This document shows positions 10,803 to 19,128 of a DNA stretch of 64,000 nt, piece after piece. A program made the position numbers and the translations under genes. The DNA lies in NCBI GenBank assembly GCA_037034305.1, contig JBAGJY010000007.1:124001-188000 (forward strand), written 5' to 3'. The stretch comes from Streptantibioticus_A sp037034305. GTDB taxonomy: Bacteria > Actinomycetota > Actinomycetes > Streptomycetales > Streptomycetaceae. The first letter of the stretch is position 1, and the number at the start of each line of letters is the position of its first letter. Below the pieces are notes generated by a model. The model was not told the DNA's origin. It was given only the letters and a program-made list of their open reading frames with translations, and did no database searches.

Positions 10803-12626
10803 TCAGGACTTGATGCGGTTGGTCAGCTCGGTCACCTGGTTGAAGATGGACCGCCGTTCGGCCATCAACGCCCGGATCTTGCGGTCCGCGTGCATCACCG
10901 TCGTGTGGTCGCGACCGCCGAACAGCGCGCCGATCTTCGGCAGCGACAGGTCGGTCAGCTCCCTGCACAGGTACATGGCGATCTGCCGCGCGGTGACCAG
11001 GACCCGGCTGCGGGACGAGCCGCACAGGTCCTCGACGGTCAGCCCGAAGTAGGCCGCGGTCTCCGCCATGATGGCGTTTCCGGTGATCTCCGGAACCACG
11101 TCCTCCCCGCCCGGGATCAGGTCCTTGAGGACGATCTCGGTCAACTGGAGGTCCACCGGCTGCCGGTTGAGGCTGGCGAATGCCGTCACCCGGATCAGCG
11201 CGCCCTCCAACTCGCGGATGTTGCGCGAGATCCGGGAGGCGATGAACTCCAGCACCTCCGGCGGAGCGTTGAGTTGCTCCTGCACCGCCTTCTTGCGCAG
11301 GATCGCGATCCGCGTCTCCAGTTCGGGCGGCTGGACGTCGGTGATCAGCCCCCACTCGAAGCGGTTGCGCAGCCGGTCCTCCAGGGTCACCAGCTGCTTG
11401 GGCGGCCGGTCGGAGGACAGCACGATCTGCTTGTTGGCGTTGTGCAGCGTGTTGAAGGTGTGGAAGAACTCCTCCTGCGTCGACTCCTTGCTCGCCAGGA
11501 ACTGGATGTCGTCGACCAGCAGGATGTCCATCTCGCGGTAGCGCTTGCGGAACGCGTCGCCCTTGCCGTCCCGGATGGAGTTGATGAACTCGTTGGTGAA
11601 CTCCTCCGAGCTGACGTACCGCACCCGGGTGCCCGGGTAGAGGCTGCGGGCGTAGTGCCCGATCGCGTGCAGCAGGTGGGTCTTGCCCAGACCGGACTCG
11701 CCGTAGATGAACAGCGGGTTGTACGCCTTGGCCGGAGCCTCGGCGACCGCCACCGCGGCGGCGTGCGCGAAGCGGTTGGAGGCGCCGATGACGAAGGTGT
11801 CGAAGAGGTACTTCGGGTTCAGCCGGGCCGTCGGCTCACCGGGTCCGGTGGCGGGCGCGGGCTGGGCGGCCAGCGGTCCGGGGGCGCCGCTCGGCTGTGC
11901 CGGCAGCGGATCCTGCGGGCGGCCGGCACCGTGCCGCTCGGCGGGCTGGCGCTGCTGGTATCCGGGCTGCTGCCCTCCGTAGTCCCGCTGCGGGACCGGG
12001 GGGTACGCGTCGCGCTCGGCGAAGCCGCCGTGCTGCTGCCAGCTCTCGGCGCCGGAGTGGCCGTCGTCCTGGGGGCGGGCGTGGTTCTGGGGGTGCGGGT
12101 GGTTCTGGGGGTGCGGGTGGTTCTGGGGGTGGCCGTACGCGTCCGGGGCGGGGGCGGTGGGGCGCGGCCAGCCGCCGACGGTGTCGCGGCCGGTGGGGTA
12201 GTCAGGGTAGGCGCGGCGGATGACCGGGCCGTCGCCGCCCGGGTGGCCGTACTCGTCCCACGACCCGCGCTGCTCGGCGTACGGGGCCGGGGCGGGGGGC
12301 GCCTGCTGCGCGGCGGGCGCTGCCTGGGCGGCCGGGGCCTGCGGGGCCGCCGAGTCCGTGCTGGCGTCTACGGTGATCGCGATGCGGATCGGGCGGCCGA
12401 ACTCCCGGCTGAGCCCCTCGGTGATCAGCGGCAGCAGGCGGCCTTCCAGTACGCCCTTGGCGTACTCGTTGGGGGCGGCCAGCAGCGCGGTGTCGGCGAC
12501 CAGCGCCAGCGCCTGGCACACCTTGAGCCACCGCTGGTCCTTGGCCTCGACGCCCTGGCCCTCGGCGAGGAGCCGTTCCAGCACCCGGGGCCACACTGCG
12601 GCTAGATCGGCAGTCACATCAGCCAC
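10803..12626 (-). CDS. dnaA: Chromosomal replication initiator protein DnaA
   Basis: DnaA binds oriC boxes and opens the origin. The 607-residue protein has domain I (about 1-90), an unusually long Pro/Gln/Ala-rich domain II (about 91-267), the AAA+ domain III with Walker A GESGLGKT at 309-316 and Walker B LLVDDIQFLA, and domain IV with the DNA-binding signature around GGRDHTTVMHADRKI. Domain II contains tandem HPHPQN-type repeats (residues ~166-185). The start is a GTG (VADVTADLAAVW). A perfect DnaA box lies about 170 bp upstream, consistent with autoregulation. It is divergent from rpmH. Confidence 0.98.
   Translation of the reverse strand: MADVTADLAAVWPRVLERLLAEGQGVEAKDQRWLKVCQALALVADTALLAAPNEYAKGVLEGRLLPLITEGLSREFGRPIRIAITVDASTDSAAPQAPAAQAAPAAQQAPPAPAPYAEQRGSWDEYGHPGGDGPVIRRAYPDYPTGRDTVGGWPRPTAPAPDAYGHPQNHPHPQNHPHPQNHARPQDDGHSGAESWQQHGGFAERDAYPPVPQRDYGGQQPGYQQRQPAERHGAGRPQDPLPAQPSGAPGPLAAQPAPATGPGEPTARLNPKYLFDTFVIGASNRFAHAAAVAVAEAPAKAYNPLFIYGESGLGKTHLLHAIGHYARSLYPGTRVRYVSSEEFTNEFINSIRDGKGDAFRKRYREMDILLVDDIQFLASKESTQEEFFHTFNTLHNANKQIVLSSDRPPKQLVTLEDRLRNRFEWGLITDVQPPELETRIAILRKKAVQEQLNAPPEVLEFIASRISRNIRELEGALIRVTAFASLNRQPVDLQLTEIVLKDLIPGGEDVVPEITGNAIMAETAAYFGLTVEDLCGSSRSRVLVTARQIAMYLCRELTDLSLPKIGALFGGRDHTTVMHADRKIRALMAERRSIFNQVTELTNRIKS
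12067..12135. repeat. 18-bp tandem repeat inside dnaA domain II
   Basis: Units starting at 12085, 12103 and 12121 share TTCTGGGGGTGCGGGTGG. Two are exact, one is partial, and a related degenerate unit precedes them. Each unit encodes one H-P-H-P-Q-N hexapeptide of DnaA in the reverse frame. Because the unit is a multiple of three, copy number can change without breaking the gene. Confidence 0.8.
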
Positions 12627-12797
12627 AGTGCACGCTCTCTCGCTCGGTGGGTGGGCTCGCTCGGTGGAATTGAGAGGGCGCCGACGTGTCCCACGAAGGT
12701 GTGGTTCTCGGGAAGTGCGGGAAGTATGTCGGGTTGGTTCGGCGGAGGTCCCTGAGTCCAGCCACGGTAGTCAGCGCCCCGTCTGTGGTTCAAGTCG

Positions 12798-12806
12798 TTG
12801 TCCACA
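12798..12806 (+). promoter_or_regulatory. Exact DnaA box upstream of dnaA
   Basis: TTGTCCACA lies in the 482-bp divergent dnaA/rpmH interval (12627-13108), about 170 bp ahead of the dnaA GTG. Streptomyces dnaA is known to be autoregulated through promoter-proximal boxes, so this is probably an operator. The rest of the interval should hold the promoters of both genes; I see no further gene in it. Confidence 0.7.
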
Positions 12807-13108
12807 GGGTGTGTACAAATGTGCCATGTGTCAGCGGGGCGTGCTTCAGTGGGGCGGGGTCGGCGCGTCGTCCCGCAGGGAGCTGGTTTGACCGGATGGC
12901 GCAGCCGCGCGTACCGTAACCAGGTCGAGTTGTCGATGGCTGCTGCCGCCTGCCTTACGAAGGGCACAGATCACTTCAGGTGACTGGATAAGCGGTACAC
13001 CTAGGGCGTATCGCGAGAGCTTCGTGGGCGCACGGTGACAGCCAAGCGACGCCCCACGCACGTCTCGGACAAGACGGACGAGACACCAAGCATTCCTGGA
13101 GTCCCCGA

Positions 13109-13246
13109 GTGAGCAAGCGCACCTTCCAGCCGAACAACCGTCGCCGCGCGAAGACCCACGGCTTCCGGCTGCGCATGCGCACCCGTGCCGGGCGCGCCAT
13201 CCTCGCGTCGCGCCGCAGCAAGGGCCGCGCGCGCCTGTCCGCCTGA
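13109..13246 (+). CDS. rpmH: 50S ribosomal protein L34
   Basis: A 45-residue, strongly basic protein reads VSKRTFQPNNRRRAK... through RSKGRARLSA, the full-length L34 pattern. The start is GTG, with only a weak purine-rich ribosome site. It is divergent from dnaA and directly upstream of rnpA, the near-universal bacterial order. Confidence 0.97.
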   Translation: MSKRTFQPNNRRRAKTHGFRLRMRTRAGRAILASRRSKGRARLSA

Positions 13247-13262
13247 TCGCACGGGTCATGCC

Positions 13263-13640
13263 GTGCTGCCCACCGAAAACCGGCTGAGGCGGCGCCAGGA
13301 CTTCGCGACAGCGGTACGGCGAGGGCGCCGAGCCGGACGCCCACTACTCGTCGTGCACCTGCGAGACAGTGACATCACGGACCCGCACGCTACGGGGGGG
13401 AGTGCTCCCCCGGCGCGTGCGGGTTTCGTCGTGAGCAAGGCCGTGGGCGGCGCCGTCGAGCGGAACCGCGTCAAGCGCCGACTGCGGCACCTGGTTCGCG
13501 AACGTCTGTCCGAGCTGCCCCCAGGTAGCCTGGTGGTTGTACGGGCACTGCCCGGCGCCGGCGCCGCGGATCACGCTTCCCTGGCCCGCGACCTGGACGC
13601 CGCACTACGGCGGCTACTGGGGGGGAGGGGCGCGCGATGA
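13263..13640 (+). CDS. rnpA: Ribonuclease P protein component
   Basis: The 125-residue basic protein binds the RNase P RNA and aids 5' maturation of tRNAs. It starts at GTG with LPTENRLRRRQDF and carries the RNP motif region ERNRVKRRLRHLVRE. The open frame extends upstream through rpmH, but the GTG at 13263 gives the family N-terminus and starts 16 nt after the rpmH stop. Its stop overlaps the yidD start (ATGA), so translation of the two is coupled. Confidence 0.96.
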   Translation: MLPTENRLRRRQDFATAVRRGRRAGRPLLVVHLRDSDITDPHATGGSAPPARAGFVVSKAVGGAVERNRVKRRLRHLVRERLSELPPGSLVVVRALPGAGAADHASLARDLDAALRRLLGGRGAR

Positions 13641-13966
13641 AATATCCGTTGATGTGGCTCATCAAGCTGTACCAGTGGACCATCAGCCCGCTGCTCGGGC
13701 CGGTCTGCAAGTACTACCCCTCCTGTTCCCACTACGGGTACGAGGCCATTGCCGTGCACGGCGCGGTCAAGGGCACGGCCCTGACCGCGTGGCGCGTCCT
13801 GCGCTGCAACCCGTGGTCCCTGGGCGGCGTGGACCATGTCCCGCCGCGCAAGCGACCGCCGTGGCACGCTCGACTGCGCGAGGCGCTACGGAAATCCCCC
13901 GGCGGGCACCCCGCCGGTGAACCCAACAGGGCGACCGAGACCCAGCCCACTGCCCAAGGAGTTTGA
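13637..13966 (+). CDS. yidD: Membrane protein insertion efficiency factor YidD
   Basis: The 109-residue protein begins MKYPLMWLIKLYQWTISPLL and has the conserved CKYYPSCSHYGYEAI cysteine motif and the RVLRCNPWSLGGVDHVP block that define YidD. It is thought to assist YidC-dependent insertion at the inner membrane face. The C-terminal ~30 residues are an extra polar tail, common in actinobacteria. It lies between rnpA (4-nt overlap) and yidC (3-nt gap). Confidence 0.95.
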   Translation: MKYPLMWLIKLYQWTISPLLGPVCKYYPSCSHYGYEAIAVHGAVKGTALTAWRVLRCNPWSLGGVDHVPPRKRPPWHARLREALRKSPGGHPAGEPNRATETQPTAQGV

Positions 13967-13969
13967 TCT

Positions 13970-15103
13970 GTGGGAACGATCCTGAGTCCCCTCTATACCG
14001 CTGTTTCGTGGATCATCGTCCAGTTCCACACGTTCTACAGCCTGATCTTCAACCCTGACAGCGGTTGGGCGTGGGGCCTTTCCATCGTCTCGCTGGTGGT
14101 CCTGATCCGGATCTGCCTGATCCCGCTGTTCGTCAAGCAGATCAAGGCGACGCGGAACATGCAGGTGCTCCAGCCGAAGATGAAGGCGATCCAGGAGCGC
14201 TACAAGCACGACAAGCAGCGTCAGTCCGAAGAGATGATGAAGCTGTACAAGGAGTCGGGTACCAACCCGCTCTCCAGCTGCTTGCCCATCATCGCTCAGT
14301 CGCCGTTCTTCATGGCGCTGTACGGCGTGCTGCACAACATCGCCAGCGGCCACCAGGTCGGCGTCATCCACGCGGAGCTGCTGAACAGCGCCCGGCACGC
14401 GCACATCTTCGGCGCGCCGCTGTCGGTGAAGTTCACCGACAGCGCCAGCAAGATCATGTCCCTGGGTGCCTCGCCGACCGATGTGCGAGTCGTCACAGTC
14501 GTCATGATCGTCCTGATGTCGGCGTCGCAGTTCTACACGCAGCGCCAGCTGATGACGAAGAACGTCGACATGACGGCGAAGACGCCGTTCATGCAGCAGC
14601 AGAAGATGCTGATGTACGTCTTCCCGGTGATGTTCGCCGTCTTCGGCATCAACTTCCCCGTCGGTGTCCTGGTCTACTGGCTGACCACCAACGTGTGGAC
14701 CATGGGCCAGCAGATGTTCGTCATCCGCCGCAACCCCACCCCGGGCAGCCTCGCCTACCAGGAGCGTCAGGCGCGGCTGAAGGCCCAGGGCAAGCTCGTC
14801 GAGGCGCCGAAGGCCGCCGCCCGTGCCACTGAGGCCGGTCAGCCGGTCAAGCGCCAGCAGCCCAAGCGGCAGACCAAGGCCCAGCGGCAGTCCGGCGGAG
14901 GTTCCGCGGCGCAGAGCGCCTCCGCGGAGACCGCGGCCGTTGGCTCGGCGAAGGGCGGCACCGGGGACGCCGCCGCGCCGAAGCTGGACAAGGAGCCGGA
15001 GGACGCCAAGCCGTCCGGTGGCTCCGCGGAGCCGCCGAAGGGCCAGTCCAAGGGCGGGCAGCGCAAGGGCCAGCAGCGGTCCAAGCACCCGTCGAAGAAG
15101 TAG
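13970..15103 (+). CDS. yidC: Membrane protein insertase YidC
   Basis: YidC inserts membrane proteins with or without SecYEG. The 377-residue protein is of the Gram-positive type. The first hydrophobic segments lie near residues 10-60, and the core has the KQIKATRNMQVLQPKMKAIQ coiled loop and the conserved NPLSSCLPIIAQSPFFMALY segment. Later membrane helices contain FPVMFAVFGINFPVGVLVYW. The last ~100 residues are a basic Lys/Gln/Gly-rich cytoplasmic tail, likely to bind ribosomes. The GTG start has AAGGAG upstream. Confidence 0.96.
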   Translation: MGTILSPLYTAVSWIIVQFHTFYSLIFNPDSGWAWGLSIVSLVVLIRICLIPLFVKQIKATRNMQVLQPKMKAIQERYKHDKQRQSEEMMKLYKESGTNPLSSCLPIIAQSPFFMALYGVLHNIASGHQVGVIHAELLNSARHAHIFGAPLSVKFTDSASKIMSLGASPTDVRVVTVVMIVLMSASQFYTQRQLMTKNVDMTAKTPFMQQQKMLMYVFPVMFAVFGINFPVGVLVYWLTTNVWTMGQQMFVIRRNPTPGSLAYQERQARLKAQGKLVEAPKAAARATEAGQPVKRQQPKRQTKAQRQSGGGSAAQSASAETAAVGSAKGGTGDAAAPKLDKEPEDAKPSGGSAEPPKGQSKGGQRKGQQRSKHPSKK

Positions 15104-15157
15104 CGCCGGAAGAATCCGCGCCCAGCGAGCGCAGCGCATATGGATAGGAGTCCATCC

Positions 15158-15667
15158 GTGACGGAAGGCAACACCCCCGTCGTCGAGGGCGAGGACGCCC
15201 TGACCCGCCTTGAGCAGGAAGGGGAGATCGCCGCCGATTACCTCGAGGGCCTGCTGGACATCGCCGATCTCGACGGCGACATCGACATGGATGTCGAGGG
15301 CGACCGGGCCGCCGTCTCGATCGTCGGCGACTCGGCCAGCCGTGACCTGCACAAGCTGGTCGGCCGGGACGGTGAGGTGCTGGAGGCGCTGCAGGAGCTG
15401 ACCCGTCTGGCGGTGCACCGGGAGACCGGTGACCGCAGCCGTCTGATGCTGGACATCGGTGGCTTCCGGGCCCGCAAGCGCGCCGAACTGACCGACCTGG
15501 GCGTCAAGGCGGCCGAGGAGGCCAAGGGCACCGGCGAGCCGGTCAAGCTGCGGCCGATGACGCCGTTCGAGCGCAAGGTCGTGCACGACGCGGTGGCGGC
15601 GGCCGGGCTGCGCAGTGAGTCTGAGGGTGAGGAGCCCCAGCGCCGGGTGGTCGTGCTCCCGGCCTGA
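15158..15667 (+). CDS. jag: Jag/KhpB-type R3H and KH domain RNA-binding protein
   Basis: The 169-residue protein has an acidic N-terminus, a KH domain (about 40-105, with VGRDGEVLEALQELTRL) and a C-terminal R3H domain (RPMTPFERKVVHDAV...). Proteins of this type bind RNA and are encoded beside yidC in most Gram-positive bacteria. The frame opens at an ATG at 15140, but the GTG at 15158 has GGAG 7 nt upstream and gives the usual N-terminus MTEGNTPVVEG. Confidence 0.92.
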   Translation: MTEGNTPVVEGEDALTRLEQEGEIAADYLEGLLDIADLDGDIDMDVEGDRAAVSIVGDSASRDLHKLVGRDGEVLEALQELTRLAVHRETGDRSRLMLDIGGFRARKRAELTDLGVKAAEEAKGTGEPVKLRPMTPFERKVVHDAVAAAGLRSESEGEEPQRRVVVLPA

Positions 15668-15688
15668 CGCTGTACGCACCATGTTGGA

Positions 15689-15735
15689 CGGCCCCGCCTG
15701 GGGGCCCGGGGCGCCCGGGCCCCCAGGCGGGGCCG
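15689..15735 (+). terminator. Very strong 22-bp hairpin between jag and rsmG
   Basis: Positions 15689-15710 and 15714-15735 are perfectly complementary with a 3-nt loop. The stem is 22 bp and almost pure G/C. It lies 22 nt after the jag stop and 73 nt before rsmG, so it probably ends the rpmH-jag operon. No U tract follows, as is common for Streptomyces terminators. Confidence 0.8.
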
Positions 15736-15808
15736 ACACTTGTCAGTCTGCTAGTCGGGCCCTGACCGCGCCGCGGGACGGGCACCGTGGAACTGAAGGG
15801 ACGGCCCC

Positions 15809-16540
15809 GTGACGGAGGCAGCCGCCGAGCTTCCCCCCGCGCCCCAGCAGGCGCACACGATTTTCGGTGACCGGTTCGGTGATGCCGTGCGGTACGCGGA
15901 ACTGCTCGCCGATGCCGGGGTGCGCCGGGGCCTGATCGGCCCGCGTGAGGTTCCCCGGCTGTGGGAACGGCATCTGCTGAACTGCGCTGTGCTCTCCGAC
16001 GTGGTCCCGCAGGGGGTGTCGGTGTGCGACGTGGGCTCGGGCGCCGGGCTGCCGGGGATTCCGCTGGCGCTGGCCCGGCCGGACCTGCGGATCACGCTGC
16101 TGGAGCCCCTGCTGCGGCGGACGACCTTCCTGGAGGAGGTCGTGATGCTGCTCGGGCTGGACAACGTCTCGGTGGTCCGCGGCCGGGCCGAGGAGATGAT
16201 CGGCCACCTTCCCCCGGTGGACGTGGTCACCGCGCGCGCGGTGGCGCCACTGGACCGGCTCGCGGGGTGGGGGATTCCGCTGCTGCGGCCGCACGGCGAG
16301 ATGCTCGCGATCAAGGGTGACACCGCGGAGGAGGAGCTGAAGGCCGCGCGTGCCGCGCTCAGCAAGCTCGGCGCGGTGGAGACGTCCGTGGTGCAGGCGG
16401 GCGTGGGACTGATGGATCCGCCGTCGACCGTGGTGCGGGTGCTGGTCGGCGAGAGCCCGGGCGGGGTGCGCGCCGCGACCCGTCGGGCCAAGGCGGCCCG
16501 GGCGAACCGTCCGTCGCAGGGCGGCCGACGGCGTCGCTGA
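15809..16540 (+). CDS. rsmG: 16S rRNA (guanine-N7) methyltransferase RsmG (GidB)
   Basis: It methylates G527 (E. coli numbering) of 16S rRNA with S-adenosylmethionine; loss of RsmG gives low-level streptomycin resistance in many bacteria. The 243-residue protein has the SAM-binding motif CDVGSGAGLPGIPLALARP around residue 70 and the conserved VTARAVAPLDRL block. A basic tail ends RPSQGGRRRR. The GTG start has a GGGA site upstream. It is followed by the parA promoter region. Confidence 0.95.
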   Translation: MTEAAAELPPAPQQAHTIFGDRFGDAVRYAELLADAGVRRGLIGPREVPRLWERHLLNCAVLSDVVPQGVSVCDVGSGAGLPGIPLALARPDLRITLLEPLLRRTTFLEEVVMLLGLDNVSVVRGRAEEMIGHLPPVDVVTARAVAPLDRLAGWGIPLLRPHGEMLAIKGDTAEEELKAARAALSKLGAVETSVVQAGVGLMDPPSTVVRVLVGESPGGVRAATRRAKAARANRPSQGGRRRR

Positions 16541-16622
16541 CGGCCGTTGTGCTCCATACAAACGGCCAAAACTACATATTTCGGAGTGTCGTGAACTAAA
16601 CGGACACCCGCCTGTGCATCGT

Positions 16623-16636
16623 GTTTCACGTGAAAC
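16623..16636 (+). promoter_or_regulatory. parS: parS site, exact
   Basis: GTTTCACGTGAAAC, the ParB-binding centromere palindrome, lies upstream of parA about 150 bp ahead of the preferred ATG. Confidence 0.95.
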
Positions 16637-16719
16637 GTCGCTCACTGCTGCCAGGAATCCTCAGCCGTGGCCGCGCGGCGGCCGAGGCGCGCACACGTAA
16701 GCCCCACCATGCGGTGGAC

Positions 16720-16740
16720 TCATCCACAGATTCATCCACA
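16720..16740 (+). promoter_or_regulatory. Two DnaA-box-like direct repeats upstream of parA
   Basis: TCATCCACA occurs at 16720-16728 and again at 16732-16740, two 9-mers 12 bp apart in the same orientation, each with 7 of 9 matches to TTGTCCACA. They lie 37-57 bp ahead of the likely parA ATG and between two parS sites. DnaA binding here is an inference. Confidence 0.45.
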
Positions 16741-16776
16741 GGAGAACGGGCCTCACTGGTTCACGACCCGCAAAGC

Positions 16777-17868
16777 ATGGCAGGCTCTGTGCATCGCGAG
16801 TCTGCAGTCGAGGAGAGTGAATCCTTGCGGTCCGACGCCAATACCGCGGGACCGATGACCGACCCGGTCCCCGGCCCCCGTAGTGAATCGACAGGGGAGG
16901 GTGTTTCACGTGAAACATTGCCTCCCATGGACGACACCCCGATCGGCCGGGCCGCCCAACTGGCGGTAGAGGCACTGGGACGGGCCGGTGAGGGGCTTCC
17001 CCGGCCGGAGCAGACCAGGGTGATCGTGGTCGCCAACCAGAAGGGCGGGGTGGGTAAGACCACCACGACGGTCAACCTCGCCGCATCACTCGCCCTGCAC
17101 GGTGGGCGTGTTCTGGTCGTGGACCTGGACCCGCAGGGCAATGCGTCCACCGCCCTGGGGATCGACCATCACGCCGAAGTCCCCTCCATCTACGACGTCC
17201 TGGTGGAGGGCCGGCCGCTGTCCGAGGTGGTACAGCCGGTCCCGGACGTCGAGGGGCTGTTCTGTGCACCCGCCACCATCGACCTGGCGGGTGCCGAGAT
17301 CGAGCTGGTCTCGCTCGTGGCCCGGGAGAGTCGTCTGCAGCGCGCCATTGAGTCCTATGAGCAGCCGTTGGACTACATCCTCATCGACTGCCCGCCCTCG
17401 CTGGGACTGTTGACGGTCAACGCGCTGGTCGCCGGTGCCGAAGTACTGATCCCCATCCAGTGCGAGTACTACGCCCTGGAGGGCCTCGGCCAGCTGCTAC
17501 GCAACGTCGACCTGGTACGCGGGCACCTCAACCCCAAGCTGCACGTGTCGACCATCCTGTTGACCATGTACGACGGACGCACCAGACTCGCCGCGCAGGT
17601 CGCGGAGGAGGTGCGCAGTCACTTCGGCAAGGAGGTACTGCGCACCAGCATCCCGCGCTCGGTGCGCATCTCCGAGGCGCCCAGCTACGGACAGACGGTG
17701 CTCACCTACGACCCGGGCTCCAGCGGGGCGCTGTCCTACCTTGAGGCCGCCCGGGAAATGGCGCTCCGCGGTGCCGGGATGGGCGCCGAGTACGACGGAC
17801 AGCACGCGCACATGGCGAGCCAGAACAACGAGTACGGCCAGCACAGCATGTCGGAGGGGATCAAGTGA
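16777..17868 (+). CDS. parA: Chromosome partitioning ATPase ParA
   Basis: ParA is a Walker-type ATPase that works with ParB-parS in segregation, and in Streptomyces it helps organise chromosomes in aerial hyphae. From the ATG at 16777 the protein is 363 residues. A variable N-terminus of ~75 residues is followed by the deviant Walker A KGGVGKTT at 89-96, the LVVDLDPQGNAS switch and the DYILIDCPPSLG motif. The frame is open to a GTG at 16621, but that start would sit on a parS site. The stop overlaps the parB start. Confidence 0.95.
   Translation: MAGSVHRESAVEESESLRSDANTAGPMTDPVPGPRSESTGEGVSRETLPPMDDTPIGRAAQLAVEALGRAGEGLPRPEQTRVIVVANQKGGVGKTTTTVNLAASLALHGGRVLVVDLDPQGNASTALGIDHHAEVPSIYDVLVEGRPLSEVVQPVPDVEGLFCAPATIDLAGAEIELVSLVARESRLQRAIESYEQPLDYILIDCPPSLGLLTVNALVAGAEVLIPIQCEYYALEGLGQLLRNVDLVRGHLNPKLHVSTILLTMYDGRTRLAAQVAEEVRSHFGKEVLRTSIPRSVRISEAPSYGQTVLTYDPGSSGALSYLEAAREMALRGAGMGAEYDGQHAHMASQNNEYGQHSMSEGIK
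16903..16916 (+). promoter_or_regulatory. parS: parS site, exact, inside parA
   Basis: GTTTCACGTGAAAC is read in frame as V-S-R-E-T in the variable N-terminus of ParA, so the site is preserved without touching the ATPase core. Confidence 0.93.
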
Positions 17869-18992
17869 GCGAGCGACGCAGAGGTTTGGGGCGGGGGCTC
17901 GGTGCGCTGATTCCCGCCGCGCCAACAGGTTCCGACAAGTCCGGTCCCGCCGTCGGCACGGCGGTCACCTCGCCGTCCGCGGTGCCGGTGCTCACACCGG
18001 AGCGCGGGGTCGCGGCGGCCAAGGTCGCCGGGCTGGTGGATCGCGGGACGCACGAGACGTCAGCGGTGACCGAGCTCCCTGTTTCACGTGAAACAGAGGC
18101 CGTTGCCCCCGGCGCCGCACCCTCCGAGGTAGCCGGAGCGCATTTCGCCGAGCTGCCGATCGACTCCATCGCGCCGAACCCACGGCAGCCGCGTGAGGTC
18201 TTCGACGAGGACGCACTGGCCGAACTGGTCACCTCCATCAAGGAGGTCGGCCTGCTCCAGCCGGTCGTGGTGCGGCAGACCAGCCCCGGGCGCCATGAGC
18301 TGATCATGGGTGAGCGCCGTTGGCGGGCATGCCGTGAGGCGGGCCTTGAGCGCATCCCCGCCATCGTCCGCGCCACTGAGGACGAGAAGCTGCTACTGGA
18401 CGCCCTGCTGGAGAACCTGCACCGGGCACAGCTCAACCCGCTGGAAGAGGCCGCCGCCTACGACCAGTTGCTCCAGGACTTCAGCTGCACCCATGAGGAA
18501 CTGGCCGACCGAATCGGGCGCTCCCGTTCCCAAGTGTCCAACACCCTGAGGCTGTTGAAGCTGTCTCCTCCCGTTCAACGACGGGTCGCGGCGGGGGTGC
18601 TGTCCGCGGGACACGCACGCGCGCTGCTCGCACTGGACGACGTCCAGGAGCAGGACCGGCTGGCACAGCGAATCGTCGCCGAGGGGCTGTCGGTGCGTTC
18701 GGTCGAGGAGATCGTCGCTCTGATGGCCGCCGAGCCGAACTCCGCCAAGAAGCCCAAGGGGCCCCGGGCCGGAAGGCGGCTGTCCCCCGCCCTTACTGAT
18801 CTGGCGACCCGGCTCTCGGACCGTTTCGAGACCCGGGTGAAGGTCGACCTGGGACAGCGCAAGGGAAAGATCGTCGTCGAGTTCGCGTCGATAGAGGATC
18901 TGGAACGCATCCTCGGGGAGATCGCCCCCGGCGAGGGCAGGGTGCTTGAGCAGGGCTTGGCGGACGAGACGGAGCAGGACGACTCCGAGTGA
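17865..18992 (+). CDS. parB: Chromosome partitioning protein ParB
   Basis: ParB is a CTPase clamp that loads at parS and spreads to form the origin segregation complex. The 375-residue protein has a variable N-terminus (1-95), the ParB/Srx domain with NPRQPREVFDEDALAELV and GERRWRACREAG (the CTP-binding GERRxR motif), the helix-turn-helix region LADRIGRSRSQVSNTLRLL, and a C-terminal dimerisation domain. The GTG start overlaps the parA stop. A parS site lies in its own 5' part. The hairpin at 19011-19050 ends the operon. Confidence 0.97.
   Translation: MSERRRGLGRGLGALIPAAPTGSDKSGPAVGTAVTSPSAVPVLTPERGVAAAKVAGLVDRGTHETSAVTELPVSRETEAVAPGAAPSEVAGAHFAELPIDSIAPNPRQPREVFDEDALAELVTSIKEVGLLQPVVVRQTSPGRHELIMGERRWRACREAGLERIPAIVRATEDEKLLLDALLENLHRAQLNPLEEAAAYDQLLQDFSCTHEELADRIGRSRSQVSNTLRLLKLSPPVQRRVAAGVLSAGHARALLALDDVQEQDRLAQRIVAEGLSVRSVEEIVALMAAEPNSAKKPKGPRAGRRLSPALTDLATRLSDRFETRVKVDLGQRKGKIVVEFASIEDLERILGEIAPGEGRVLEQGLADETEQDDSE
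18081..18094 (+). promoter_or_regulatory. parS: parS site, exact, inside parB
   Basis: GTTTCACGTGAAAC lies in the variable N-terminal part of parB and is again translated as V-S-R-E-T. Confidence 0.93.
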
Positions 18993-19010
18993 GCTGAGCC
19001 TTCCGGACGG

Positions 19011-19050
19011 AAAGGGCGGGTCGCGCTCCTTGGAACGCGACCCGCCCTTT
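19011..19050 (+). terminator. Rho-independent-like terminator after parAB
   Basis: A 15-bp perfect stem (19011-19025 with 19036-19050; arm AAAGGGCGGGTCGCG) with a 10-nt loop lies 18 nt after the parB stop and ends in a short T run. Confidence 0.85.
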
Positions 19051-19128
19051 GTGGGCCCTCGGTATCGGGCAGGTCGCGACCCGGTTACGATGCGGATGGG
19101 TATGGCGCTCCACGGTGAAGGGAAGCCC

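Noticed and set aside
12067..12135. CRISPR-like array
   Set aside because: The repeats are contiguous 18-mers without spacers and code for DnaA residues; there are no cas genes.
10890..12605. 571-codon plus-strand open frame
   Set aside because: Antisense to dnaA; no recognisable features.
13886..15739. 617-codon minus-strand open frame
   Set aside because: Antisense to yidC and jag, which are clearly real; low-complexity Leu/Arg/His translation.
16621..16776. Upstream GTG extension of ParA (MFHVKRR...)
   Set aside because: The start codon falls on a parS site and the added residues cover DnaA-box-like repeats. ATG 16777 gives a protein close to the usual ParA length.
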